DNA of 64,000 bases. Source: Gemmatimonadaceae bacterium (GTDB lineage Bacteria; Gemmatimonadota; Gemmatimonadetes; Gemmatimonadales; Gemmatimonadaceae). Position 1 is the first letter of the stretch. Each line of letters starts with the position of its first letter. Positions 42,712-51,701 of the stretch are shown here, in pieces. The stretch is from NCBI GenBank assembly GCA_025358925.1, contig JANYHT010000039.1:186001-250000 (forward strand). The letters run 5' to 3'. The position numbers were made by a program, and so were the translations under genes. The notes beneath the pieces were generated by a model. It had not been told where the DNA came from. It was given only the letters and a program-made list of their open reading frames with translations, and ran no database searches.

Positions 42712-45491
42712 CCGTTGCCTATCACGCGCGCGAGCACATCAAAAGCTGAGACCAGTGCCGCATCGAGCTGCGCACTGTCTACCCCTGCTTGTGCCATGTG
42801 CGCTTTGCCGCCACCGCGTCCGCCTACCGTGGACGCGATGTCCCGCACGATGCTATCCGCACGTAGACCACGAACACGAACGTCCTCAGCGGCGACGACG
42901 AGCAGCGCGCCTTTCCCATCTGGTAACGCAGCGGCCAACACGCCCACGCCACCGCCCATAGTTTCGAGCAACGCATCGCCAAGCGATTGCAGCGATTTGA
43001 CGTCGGCGACGTCAACGCGCGAGACAATGACGCGAGTGCCATCTACCTGAACGGCCTTCGCGCAAAGCTGTTGTACCACACCATTCGCGCCCGCACCTCC
43101 GAGCAACGCCTCGTCCAAACGCTTCTCCAATTGCTTGCGTTCTTCGAACAACGATTCAAGCTTGCGCTCAATTTGGTCGAGGCTGTTGGACGTACCGCTC
43201 ATCGGCACCTTCAACCGGGACGCGACCTGCACCAAAGCATGATCGCGTTCGGCCAGCAATTGAAACGCACGTGGCCCAGTCACTGCTTCGATACGTCGCA
43301 CGCCGGCGGCAACACCCCCCTCAGACACGATGCGCAGCAATCCGATTTCGGCCGTGTTACGCACATGGGTGCCGCCGCATAACTCAACGGACAGCGCCTC
43401 GATTTCTACCACGCGCACAACATCACCGTATTTCTCACCGAATAATGCCATCGCGCCTTGCGCCACTGCATCGGCATACGCTTCTTCGCGAATACGAACC
43501 GGCGCTGCCGTCCAGATGCCAGCGTTCACGCGCTGTTCAATGTCGGCCAACTGCGCGCTTGTGAGCGGACCGTGATGTGTAAAGTCGAAGCGCAATCGAT
43601 CAGGCGTAACCAGCGACCCTGCCTGGTGTACGTGCTCGCCGAGTACCATGCGAAGCGCCGCGTGCACTAAATGCGTCGCGGTGTGATGACGCTCCGTATC
43701 ATGTCGAAGTTCCCGAGGCACTACCGCGCGCGCCGCACCAAACGTGATTTCGCCAATTGGCGTACCGATGGCCGCGATGCGTCCGTCAAGCTTCCGCACC
43801 TCAGTAACGTCGACGGACCAACCGGTTCCCGCTATCGAACCGCGGTCTGACACCTGGCCGCCTGACTCCGCATAGAATGGCGTCTCACTCAGCATGACCG
43901 CGACGCGCCCGTCGGGCAGCGAGCGAACGGCGGTGACAAGCGTATCGATCTGAAGCTGGTCATACCCAACGAAGCGACCGAGCGCCGCTGCGTGCTGCGC
44001 GTCATGCGACCACTGCGTCGGATCGCCGAAATCGTCCGCGCTTACGGTGAGTTGCCGTGATTTGCGTTCGTCTTGTGATTGTTTGCGTTGTGCCGCCAGC
44101 GCTTGCTCGAAACCCGCACTGTCAACGAGGTACCCCCGTTCGCGCGCCATCAACTCTGTCAAATCAAACGGAAAGCCGAAGGTATCGTAGAGTCGGAATG
44201 CGTCGTCGCCCGCAATCGTGCCGCGGAGTGCGGACGACCCCTGCGTCGAACCGATGGGCGCCAGCTCATCGAAGCGAAACATGCCGGCATCGATGGTTGT
44301 GAGGAACCGTTCTTCCTCGGCGCGCGTCGTGTCGATGATGTGTTTGCGACGGGTCTGCAACTCCGGAAAATTATCGCGCATTGTGTCGATCAACACTTCA
44401 ACGACGTGTACCAGCGTTGGCTCGCGTCGTCCGAGCAGCCACGCGTGACGCACCGCGCGACGGAGGATACGACGGAGCACGTAGCCCCGGCCTTCATTTG
44501 ACGGGAACACGCCATCCGCCATGAGAAACGAAACTGCACGCGCATGATCGGCAATCACACGGAACGAGGCAGGATCGGTCTCGCGACCGTCGGGAAAGTG
44601 TGCCGTACCAAGTCCAACACCGGGCCGATACGGATACTTGATGCCGACGACGTCTTCAACTTTCGCAATTAGCGGTGCAAAAAGGTCGGTGTGAAAGTTG
44701 TTTGTGACGCCCTGCATTACTGCGGCAATACGCTCTAGTCCCGCACCAGTATCGACCGACGGTTTCGGCAGTGGAACGAGTGTGCCGTCGATCTGCCGAT
44801 CGAACTGCATAAACACAAGATTCCATATCTCAAGGAAGCGACCGGCCTCGGCGCCCTCGACAAAGGCGTCGAGCGAATACTCCTCAAGGTCGGTGCGCGT
44901 CCACTCGCCGTGCGCGTCTTTTGGGAATGCCCAGTCGGGCGCGATTTTGGCAAGATCAACGTAGATCTCTGTGCACGGTCCACAGGGGCCAGTGTCCGCC
45001 ATCTGCCAAAAATTGTCGCGTGCACCGAGTCCGTAGATGCGCGATTCCGGTACGTTGGCGACCTCTTGCCAGAGGTTGCGTGCCTCGTCGTCCTCATGAA
45101 ACACGGTGACCCGCAAATGCTCGCGCGGAATCTTCAAATCTTCGGTGATAAACTCCCACGCGAACCGAATTGCCTCTCGCTTGAAGTAGTCGCCGAACGA
45201 AAAATTTCCCAGCATCTCAAAGAACGTGTGGTGCCGGGCGGTGTGGCCCACCTGTTCGAGATCGTTGTGTTTGCCACCGGCGCGCACACACTTCTGCGAC
45301 GTGGTAGCGCGCCGCTTTCCATCCGGCGCATCCTCCATGCCGAGAAACACTTTCTTGAACTGCACCATACCTGCGTTTGTAAACAGCAGGGTCGGATCGT
45401 CGGCTGGAACGAGCGAGGAGCTCGAACGGACGGCGTGGCCATTCTTCTCGAAGAAGGCTAGGAATCGGGTGCGGATTTCGGACGCAAGCAT
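42708..45491 (-). CDS. alaS: Alanyl-tRNA synthetase
   Basis: 927 residues. Class II core with RTRFLAFFEKNGHAVRSSSSLVP, DDPTLLFTNAGMVQFK, and motifs for Ala-AMP formation; the editing domain has RHHTATHLVHAAL and CGGTHVRNT (zinc site), followed by a C-Ala domain with GGRGGGKAHMAQAG. Usual length. The ATG at 45491 has the family N-terminus MLASEIRTRF. Downstream of recX by 35 bases. Confidence 0.97.
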   Translation of the reverse strand: MLASEIRTRFLAFFEKNGHAVRSSSSLVPADDPTLLFTNAGMVQFKKVFLGMEDAPDGKRRATTSQKCVRAGGKHNDLEQVGHTARHHTFFEMLGNFSFGDYFKREAIRFAWEFITEDLKIPREHLRVTVFHEDDEARNLWQEVANVPESRIYGLGARDNFWQMADTGPCGPCTEIYVDLAKIAPDWAFPKDAHGEWTRTDLEEYSLDAFVEGAEAGRFLEIWNLVFMQFDRQIDGTLVPLPKPSVDTGAGLERIAAVMQGVTNNFHTDLFAPLIAKVEDVVGIKYPYRPGVGLGTAHFPDGRETDPASFRVIADHARAVSFLMADGVFPSNEGRGYVLRRILRRAVRHAWLLGRREPTLVHVVEVLIDTMRDNFPELQTRRKHIIDTTRAEEERFLTTIDAGMFRFDELAPIGSTQGSSALRGTIAGDDAFRLYDTFGFPFDLTELMARERGYLVDSAGFEQALAAQRKQSQDERKSRQLTVSADDFGDPTQWSHDAQHAAALGRFVGYDQLQIDTLVTAVRSLPDGRVAVMLSETPFYAESGGQVSDRGSIAGTGWSVDVTEVRKLDGRIAAIGTPIGEITFGAARAVVPRELRHDTERHHTATHLVHAALRMVLGEHVHQAGSLVTPDRLRFDFTHHGPLTSAQLADIEQRVNAGIWTAAPVRIREEAYADAVAQGAMALFGEKYGDVVRVVEIEALSVELCGGTHVRNTAEIGLLRIVSEGGVAAGVRRIEAVTGPRAFQLLAERDHALVQVASRLKVPMSGTSNSLDQIERKLESLFEERKQLEKRLDEALLGGAGANGVVQQLCAKAVQVDGTRVIVSRVDVADVKSLQSLGDALLETMGGGVGVLAAALPDGKGALLVVAAEDVRVRGLRADSIVRDIASTVGGRGGGKAHMAQAGVDSAQLDAALVSAFDVLARVIGNG

Positions 45492-45526
45492 AGGCGCGGA
45501 AATATAGACGACGTGCCCGCTTCGTC

Positions 45527-46276
45527 TCAGGGGGCGTGGCGTTCTCGTTTGATTTCGTCCAGCACGGTGCGAATGACTGAACCGCTAAATCCTCGCCGCC
45601 GCAAAAAACCAACGAGGCGACGACGCGCGACATCGGGAGTGAGTGACGCCAGCGATCGAGACCGTTTCTGGGCGACCGCCAGACACGATGCGAGTTCGTC
45701 AAACCCATTCTCCTCAATCGCTGCCACCACCGCTTCATCGGCCTCTCGAGCTGTAATACCCTTGTGCCGAAGCGTTTGCTTCACACGCGCGGGCGCTTCG
45801 CCCCGACGCAATCGGGAGACCGCTTCCGCGCGTGCTACGTCAGTATCGGAGAGCACGCCGGATGCTTCCAGTCGATCCAGCGCGGCCGCAATGATCGTTG
45901 TTTCAGCCTCGCGACGTCGGAGCCGCACCTCAAGCTCACGACGGGTGCGTCGACCGCGGGCAAGCGTCGCGAGCGCCCGATCAACAACTGCGATAACGCG
46001 GCTGGCGCGCATGAGCGCACCGACCGCAGTCGCATTGAGCGATACACCTACACGCGTCGCACCCAAGGCCGATAGAGTGTCAACGTCGACCAGAAAATGC
46101 CGATCGTCATCGAGCGTCAATTCATAACGGCCAACGCGGCGCGGCGACTCGCGCAGCGATTTCACAACGCCGCCAATTAGCTCAAGCGAAGAACCATCGT
46201 CCGGCGTTTCGTGATTCAAACCAGAGGAAAGAGCCGAGGGGCTACTCACGATGAGCCGTGGTGATCCGGGCACCAC
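45527..46276 (-). CDS. recX: Regulatory protein RecX
   Basis: 249 residues. Modulates RecA filaments. Helical repeats with ALATLARGRRTRRELEVRL, VLSDTDVARAEAVSRLRRG, IEENGFDELASC and the C-terminal RRRLVGFLRRRGFSGSVIRTVL. It follows recA by 63 bases. The GTG at 46276 is the first of two adjacent GTG codons; a shorter start is possible. Confidence 0.9.
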   Translation of the reverse strand: MVPGSPRLIVSSPSALSSGLNHETPDDGSSLELIGGVVKSLRESPRRVGRYELTLDDDRHFLVDVDTLSALGATRVGVSLNATAVGALMRASRVIAVVDRALATLARGRRTRRELEVRLRRREAETTIIAAALDRLEASGVLSDTDVARAEAVSRLRRGEAPARVKQTLRHKGITAREADEAVVAAIEENGFDELASCLAVAQKRSRSLASLTPDVARRRLVGFLRRRGFSGSVIRTVLDEIKRERHAP

Positions 46277-46316
46277 TTCTCACCGCAAGCCACCCCTCGG
46301 CCCGCACTTTCCGTTT

Positions 46317-46332
46317 GCATCCGAATGGATGC
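46317..46332 (-). terminator. Stem-loop between recA and recX
   Basis: GCATCC-ATTC-GGATGC, a 6-bp stem with a tetraloop just after the recA stop. There is no T-run. A weak terminator between recA and recX, reducing recX relative to recA, is known in Escherichia coli; a similar role is possible. Confidence 0.4.
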
Positions 46333-46339
46333 GCGGCGT

Positions 46340-47380
46340 TTACTCTTCCGTTTCTTCTGCCGCTGTTTCCGCTGGTGGCTTGATGCCAAGTACGACTTTT
46401 ACTTTCTCTTCGATTTCGGCGAGCAGCACCGGGTTGTCTTTGAGAAACATCTTGGCGTTTTCGCGTCCTTGTCCGATGCGCTGCGTGCCGTAGCTGTACC
46501 ACGCGCCCGACTTGTCGATAATGCCCGACTCTGCGCCAATGTCGACGAGCAGTGACGTGTGGCTGATGCCTTCGGCGTACATGATGTCAAACTCTGCCTG
46601 CTTGAACGGCGGCGCAACTTTGTTCTTCACCACTTTCACACGCACATGGGACCCGATCACTTCCTCTTTTTCCTTCACGGGTCCAATGCGACGGATGTCG
46701 AGGCGCACGGACGCGTAGAACTTGAGCGCCTTACCACCGGTGGTGGTTTCTGGGCTGCCAAACATCACGCCGATCTTTTCGCGTAACTGATTGATGAAGA
46801 TGACGGACGTTTTGGAGCGTGCGATAGCGCCAGTGAGCTTGCGGAGTGCTTGACTCATGAGGCGCGCCTGCAACCCCATGTGTGACTCACCCATGTCGCC
46901 CTCGATTTCTGCTTTGGGTACCAGCGCCGCCACGGAGTCGATCACGATCACATCCACAGCGCCCGAGCGAACGAGAATCTCGCAAATCTCGAGCGCTTGT
47001 TCGCCGGTGTCCGGCTGCGAGATGAGCAGGTTTTCGATATCGACGCCCAGCTTCTTTGCGTACTCCGTATCGAGCGCGTGCTCAGCATCGATGAACGCCG
47101 CCACACCGCCAAGTCGCTGCGCGTTGGCGACAACATGCAAACAGAGCGTGGTTTTTCCGCTTGACTCCGGACCGTAAATTTCGCTGATGCGTCCGCGCGG
47201 AATACCACCAACACCGATTGCTGCGTCGAGATTGATTGCGCCGGTGGGAATGGCTTCGACACGGACTTTTGAATCGGTACCGAGACGCATGATCGAGCCT
47301 TTGCCGCAGCTCTTTTCGATTTGTGCAACTGCGAGCGCCAGGGCCTTGCGCTTCTCCTCTGTCATCACTGTGCCCGCCAT
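46340..47380 (-). CDS. recA: Recombinase RecA
   Basis: 346 residues from ATG 47380 ([14 protein letters not shown]). Walker [34 protein letters not shown] and the L2 loop [20 protein letters not shown] are conserved; the C-terminal tail is acidic (AAEETEE). The long frame to 47755 is leader. No LexA box was found upstream. Confidence 0.98.
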   Translation of the reverse strand: MAGTVMTEEKRKALALAVAQIEKSCGKGSIMRLGTDSKVRVEAIPTGAINLDAAIGVGGIPRGRISEIYGPESSGKTTLCLHVVANAQRLGGVAAFIDAEHALDTEYAKKLGVDIENLLISQPDTGEQALEICEILVRSGAVDVIVIDSVAALVPKAEIEGDMGESHMGLQARLMSQALRKLTGAIARSKTSVIFINQLREKIGVMFGSPETTTGGKALKFYASVRLDIRRIGPVKEKEEVIGSHVRVKVVKNKVAPPFKQAEFDIMYAEGISHTSLLVDIGAESGIIDKSGAWYSYGTQRIGQGRENAKMFLKDNPVLLAEIEEKVKVVLGIKPPAETAAEETEE

Positions 47381-47464
47381 GAATCCGCCGTTGTGAAAGG
47401 TGAAGCCGCCATGCCCTGGCTCGCGAGAATCTACCGGAAGCGCGAGCAGGACCAAGACCCGAAT

Positions 47465-47493
47465 AAAGTACGAACAAACTACGATGTGGACAA
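47465..47493 (-). promoter_or_regulatory. Possible recA promoter
   Basis: TTGTCC, 17-base spacer, TACTTT, about 85 bases before recA, within the yraN-recA gap. It overlaps no recognisable SOS palindrome. Confidence 0.3.
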
Positions 47494-47552
47494 CTCCCAC
47501 TTTTTGGCCAGTTTTGACTGACTTCGACCGGTTGCTGAGCCTGCTGGACGCC

Positions 47553-47930
47553 TCAGCACGCTGGCTGAGGAAGCGGAAACGCGTCTGGGATGTGTCGGAC
47601 GCGAACGCTCGGGCCGTCCACGAGCACGCCAAAGACATCAAAACGGTAGGAAAGCTCCGGCGAGCCGAATCGGTCAACCCAGACGCGGGCTGAGCGCCCA
47701 AGCTCCCGTTGTTTGCGGTAGTGCACCGCTTCCACCGGCCCTCCAAACCCATCACCGCGTCGTGCCTTCACTTCAACGAACGCCACCAAGTCGCCACGGC
47801 GCACGATCAAATCCACGTCACGATGTCCGCTTCGAAAACGGTGGGCGATAACGCACCAGCCATCGCGCCGTAGCCAGCGCGCTGCGACGCGCTCGCCCAA
47901 GAGTCCCAACGCCTGTCGATGTTTGCTCAT
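47553..47930 (-). CDS. YraN family (UPF0102) nuclease-like protein
   Basis: 125 residues. [39 protein letters not shown] (PD-(D/E)xK-like core: D, ExK) and [17 protein letters not shown] are the family features. Related to Holliday-junction resolvase folds; function unproven. Sits upstream of recA. Confidence 0.9.
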   Translation of the reverse strand: MSKHRQALGLLGERVAARWLRRDGWCVIAHRFRSGHRDVDLIVRRGDLVAFVEVKARRGDGFGGPVEAVHYRKQRELGRSARVWVDRFGSPELSYRFDVFGVLVDGPSVRVRHIPDAFPLPQPAC

Positions 47931-48063
47931 GGAGACACGCTAGCGGCAATGCGGCGATAGTCCGTCACCAAAAGCTTGCTGGTGGCATCGGCGCCACGCC
48001 GGCCCCATCTTCTGTCTCATTACGCATTTGGCGCAGGAAACGCGTCTTCCCCAACACCACTGC

Positions 48064-50553
48064 ATGCGTCCTTCTCCACTCGGTACCGCCGTCGCCGTCA
48101 TGTTGCTTGGCGCGACCAGCTTCATCGCCGCACGGCCTACCGGACCTCTGCCGGCACTTGGCCCGTTCCTCGATCCTGTGCACGGTATCTGGAGTGCGGT
48201 GAACTCCGTGGATTTGCCGATTGATGCAAGCGCCACAATACCCGGGCTCTCGGCCGAAACGCGCGTCATTTATGATGATCGCGCGGTACCGCACATTTTT
48301 GCGCCAACAACAGCAGACGCATACCGTGCCCTTGGATACGTCGTTGCGCGGGATCGCTTGTTTCAACTAGAACTACAAGGACGTTCTGGCGCAGGTACGC
48401 TCACGGAGCTTGTCGGGGCGAGTGCGCTGCCGATTGACCGTGAAACACGCGCCTCTGGTATGCCGCGTTCGGCTTCGCGGCGATTCGCGCTGATGGATAC
48501 CACCGACACATCATGGCGCATGTCACGCGCATATGTCGACGGTGTCAATGCGTACATCGATGCACTCACACCCGCGCAGTATCCGCTTGAATACAAATTG
48601 CTCGGTCGCACGCCGACCCGGATGCAGATCATTGACATTTTGCACCTGCTGAATCGAATGGGCGCGACGCTCGCTACAACGTCGGATGAGCTGGTGCATT
48701 TGCGGGCGAGCGCGCGCGTTGGACGTGCGGCTGCAGATGCCCTGTTCCCTGTGCATTCACCGATTGTTGAACCCATCCAACCGAACGGTCAAGAGCAGAC
48801 GCGCTATGATGCCGTCGCGATTCCCGCGCCAGGGGCACCGGACGCGACGGCCGTCGCGATGCTCGAGACTATGCGCAGCGCCGACCCGCAGTCCATGCTT
48901 GCGTTGGGACTGCGTCGCAGTGACGATGCGATCGGCAGCAATAACTGGGCGGTCGCGCCAACGCGTACGAAGGCTGGCTATGCGCTCCTCGCCGGTGATC
49001 CGCACTTAGAGCTTACCCTGCCATCGATTTGGTATGAAGTACACCTCGTCGTCAAAGACTCGCTCGATGTGTACGGCGTGACGATCCCCGGTGCACCTGG
49101 CGTCGTGATCGGCTTCACACAGGCCGTTGCATGGACGTTCACCAACACGGGCGGCGACGTCATGGACTATTACGCCGAGGAGGTCGACAACACCCGGTCG
49201 CCCACGAAGTACAAGCTCGACGGTGCATGGAAACCCGTCGCGTTAACGATTGAGCATTATCGCACGGGCAACGGACATGAAATCGCGCAGGATACGTTGC
49301 GCTTTACGCACCGTGGCCCGTTGCGCAGAGTTGGCGCGCAATGGATTTCAGTTCGATGGACCGTGCTCGAGACCACGCGCGGCATTGACGCATTTGATGC
49401 GGCGGCACATGCGAAAACGGCAGACGAATTGTTGGCAGGTATGGCCGATCGCTACCAAGCACCTGCGCAGAACGTGCTCACGGCCGACACGGCGGGCACA
49501 ATTGCTATTCGCTCAACTGGGCGTTACCCCGTTCGACCGGGTGACGGGCGTGGCGATTGGTTACGCGATGGGACACGCAGTGCCAACGATTGGCTGGGCG
49601 ATTGGCCGGTGACCGACTATCCGCAATCATTTCGACCTGCACAGGGATTCTTGGCGTCCGCCAATCAGGAACCGTTCGATCCGAACGTGCAGTCGCACTA
49701 TTTCGGCGCGCAGTGGGAGCGCCCGTGGCGCGCGATGCGTATCAACACCCTGTTGCGCGCCGATGCGGCCGTGACACCTGATGCAATGCGTCGCTATCAG
49801 TCGGATCCGGGTAGCGCGCGTGCGGATGTGTTTGTGCCCGCATTTCTTGCCGCGGCGCGAGCAACTCTCGTCGACACTAAAGTCACACAAGCGGCCACGC
49901 TCCTCGGCGAGTGGGATCGACGGTATGTGAAAGACAACCGACGGGCGGTGCTCTTTGAAGAGATGATGCGACAACTGTCGCTGCGACTCTGGGATGAGTT
50001 TCGGAACGACTCAACGCCTGGACCGGTGCCAAATGACATGATGACGGCCGCGCTGTTACGTGACTCCGCGAGTACATGGTGGGACGACCTTGGCACTCCG
50101 ATGCACGAGACGCGCGATGACTTATTGCGACAGGTGATGGCAAGCGCGCTCGATAGCGTAATCGCGCAGCATGGCGCACCGACCAGTGATGGCTGGTTGT
50201 GGTCGAAGGTGCGTTTCGCAAACATTCTGCATCTCACGCGATTGTCTGCATTCTCTCGCTTGAATGTGCCGGTGCAAGGCGGCGGCGCAACGCTCTGGCC
50301 GTCGACGGGTGACGGACATCATGGGCCAAGTTGGCGCATGGTTGTTGAGATGAGTACGCCGAGACGCGCGTGGGCAATTTATCCCGGTGGACAGTCGGGA
50401 AATCCACTGAGCGCGCGCTACGACGATCGGCTGAATAAATGGTCTCGCGGTGAGTTAGACACATTGCGGTTGCCGACCAGAGAGGTCGATTTGTCCGCAG
50501 CGCAAAAACGCGCCACGCTTCTCCTCACGCCATCCAGGAGCGCATCGCGATGA
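48064..50553 (+). CDS. Penicillin acylase family protein
   Basis: 829 residues from ATG 48064 (TTG at 48028 is the far alternative). An N-terminal hydrophobic segment (TAVAVMLLGATSFIAA) directs it to the envelope. VIYDDRAVPHIFAPT opens the alpha chain; the Ntn nucleophile is Ser 292 in AIGSNNWAVAP, after which autoproteolysis gives the beta chain with GDPHLELTLPSIWYEV. The family includes acyl-homoserine-lactone acylases, but the substrate cannot be read. No Shine-Dalgarno. Followed by a small membrane protein (ATGA overlap). Confidence 0.92.
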   Translation: MRPSPLGTAVAVMLLGATSFIAARPTGPLPALGPFLDPVHGIWSAVNSVDLPIDASATIPGLSAETRVIYDDRAVPHIFAPTTADAYRALGYVVARDRLFQLELQGRSGAGTLTELVGASALPIDRETRASGMPRSASRRFALMDTTDTSWRMSRAYVDGVNAYIDALTPAQYPLEYKLLGRTPTRMQIIDILHLLNRMGATLATTSDELVHLRASARVGRAAADALFPVHSPIVEPIQPNGQEQTRYDAVAIPAPGAPDATAVAMLETMRSADPQSMLALGLRRSDDAIGSNNWAVAPTRTKAGYALLAGDPHLELTLPSIWYEVHLVVKDSLDVYGVTIPGAPGVVIGFTQAVAWTFTNTGGDVMDYYAEEVDNTRSPTKYKLDGAWKPVALTIEHYRTGNGHEIAQDTLRFTHRGPLRRVGAQWISVRWTVLETTRGIDAFDAAAHAKTADELLAGMADRYQAPAQNVLTADTAGTIAIRSTGRYPVRPGDGRGDWLRDGTRSANDWLGDWPVTDYPQSFRPAQGFLASANQEPFDPNVQSHYFGAQWERPWRAMRINTLLRADAAVTPDAMRRYQSDPGSARADVFVPAFLAAARATLVDTKVTQAATLLGEWDRRYVKDNRRAVLFEEMMRQLSLRLWDEFRNDSTPGPVPNDMMTAALLRDSASTWWDDLGTPMHETRDDLLRQVMASALDSVIAQHGAPTSDGWLWSKVRFANILHLTRLSAFSRLNVPVQGGGATLWPSTGDGHHGPSWRMVVEMSTPRRAWAIYPGGQSGNPLSARYDDRLNKWSRGELDTLRLPTREVDLSAAQKRATLLLTPSRSASR

Positions 50554-50882
50554 AATTTCTTCGACTGCTTCTCTTGGCCGCGCTGCTTGCCGCAGGAACG
50601 CTGTTTATCGGGTGGTGGACGGTGCCGGTCATCGCCGCTGTATATGCGTTGTTGCGACGCAATGCGACGGCGCCCCGTGAGGCCATGCTCGCGGCGCTCC
50701 TTGCCTGGTTATTGCTGTTCTCGCGTGTCATGTCACAGCCGACATTCGCGACACTGATCGATCGCTTAGGCAAACTATTTTCGATGCCAGGTATTCTTGT
50801 GTTGGCGCTCGCATTTGGCTTAGTGGTCGTGCTCGCGTGGAGTGCGGCGCGTGCAGTCACTGGGGTCGTGTCGCGAGCATAA
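50550..50882 (+). CDS. Small membrane protein of the acylase operon
   Basis: 110 residues. Three or four hydrophobic segments: LRLLLLAALLAAGTLFIGWW, VIAAVYALL, AMLAALLAWLLLF and ILVLALAFGLVVVLAW. No recognised family. ATGA overlap with the acylase. Its 3' end overlaps the convergent glycerophosphodiesterase by 26 bases. Confidence 0.78.
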   Translation: MKFLRLLLLAALLAAGTLFIGWWTVPVIAAVYALLRRNATAPREAMLAALLAWLLLFSRVMSQPTFATLIDRLGKLFSMPGILVLALAFGLVVVLAWSAARAVTGVVSRA

Positions 50883-51630
50883 GCGCAGGGTCATCGCTGA
50901 TGATGCCGTTCACGCCATCCGCCCATAACCGCATGGCCTGCGCCGGATCATTGATAGTCCAAACATGTGTCACGACACCGCTCGTGCGCAGTGAGCAGGT
51001 GAGTGCGGCGATGGGTAACGGGATCCTGTGCCAACGCGGCGGAATACACAGTGCTTGAAACGATGTTGATTTCACGTTTCGTCTCAGCAACGCCGACAGT
51101 AAGAGCTTCGCAACATCCGGCGTGCTCGCTCCAAGCGCAAACCCCGCATCGCGTAACGGACGTGTTGCGGCTGGATCAAAGCCGGCGACAATGACGCGGC
51201 GTGCGATGTCATGACGTTTGATCGCGCGACGTATTGGTTCAGTTGCGTTCGTCGTCTTCAGTTCGACAATGCAGGGCAAATCACGAGGCAGCGATTCGAT
51301 GATGTCATCAAATGTCGAAATTGTCACGCCGCGCCCGCGCCACGGAAACGTTCGCCCGTTGTCCATCGTGAATTGCGCGCCCGCATCGAACGTTCGTAGC
51401 TCGGCAACAGTGTATTGCGCGATCGCGCCGTGTCCATTCGTCGTGCGATTCAATGTGGAGTCATGCACCACCACAAGTTCGCCGTCGCGCGACACATGTA
51501 CGTCAAATTCGAGTCCGTCAACACCAAGCGCTACCGCCTCACGAAAGGACTGCAAGGTGTTCTCTGGTGCGTGCGCGCGATTGCCGCGGTGCCCGATGAC
51601 AGGGCGAGCGTTTGGATCGAGAAGAATCAT
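50857..51630 (-). CDS. Glycerophosphodiester phosphodiesterase
   Basis: 257 residues, TIM-barrel GDPD fold. VIGHRGNRAHAPENT (catalytic His), GLEFDVHVSRDGELVVVHD (Glu, Asp, His), LPCIVELK and HVWTINDPAQAM are all present. Hydrolyses glycerophosphodiesters to glycerol 3-phosphate; cytosolic UgpQ-like because no signal peptide is seen. Confidence 0.95.
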   Translation of the reverse strand: MILLDPNARPVIGHRGNRAHAPENTLQSFREAVALGVDGLEFDVHVSRDGELVVVHDSTLNRTTNGHGAIAQYTVAELRTFDAGAQFTMDNGRTFPWRGRGVTISTFDDIIESLPRDLPCIVELKTTNATEPIRRAIKRHDIARRVIVAGFDPAATRPLRDAGFALGASTPDVAKLLLSALLRRNVKSTSFQALCIPPRWHRIPLPIAALTCSLRTSGVVTHVWTINDPAQAMRLWADGVNGIISDDPALMLATRPQ

Positions 51631-51645
51631 ATCGAAATTGTCCGA

Positions 51646-51680
51646 CGCGGGGCGGCGCGCAGATTGCGCACTGCCCCGCG
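51646..51680 (-). terminator. Hairpin downstream of the TonB receptor gene
   Basis: CGCGGGGC pairs with GCCCCGCG, with GCGC-AATCT-GCGC inside. About 22 bases after the receptor stop and before the phosphodiesterase start. The T content downstream is low (ACAATTTC), so it may be a weak terminator or mRNA end. Confidence 0.5.
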
Positions 51681-51701
51681 AGGTAACGCGTAACGGTGTG
51701 A

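Noticed and set aside
47381-47552. LexA/SOS box upstream of recA
   Set aside because: No GAAC-N4-GTTC or CTGT-N8-ACAG palindrome could be found.
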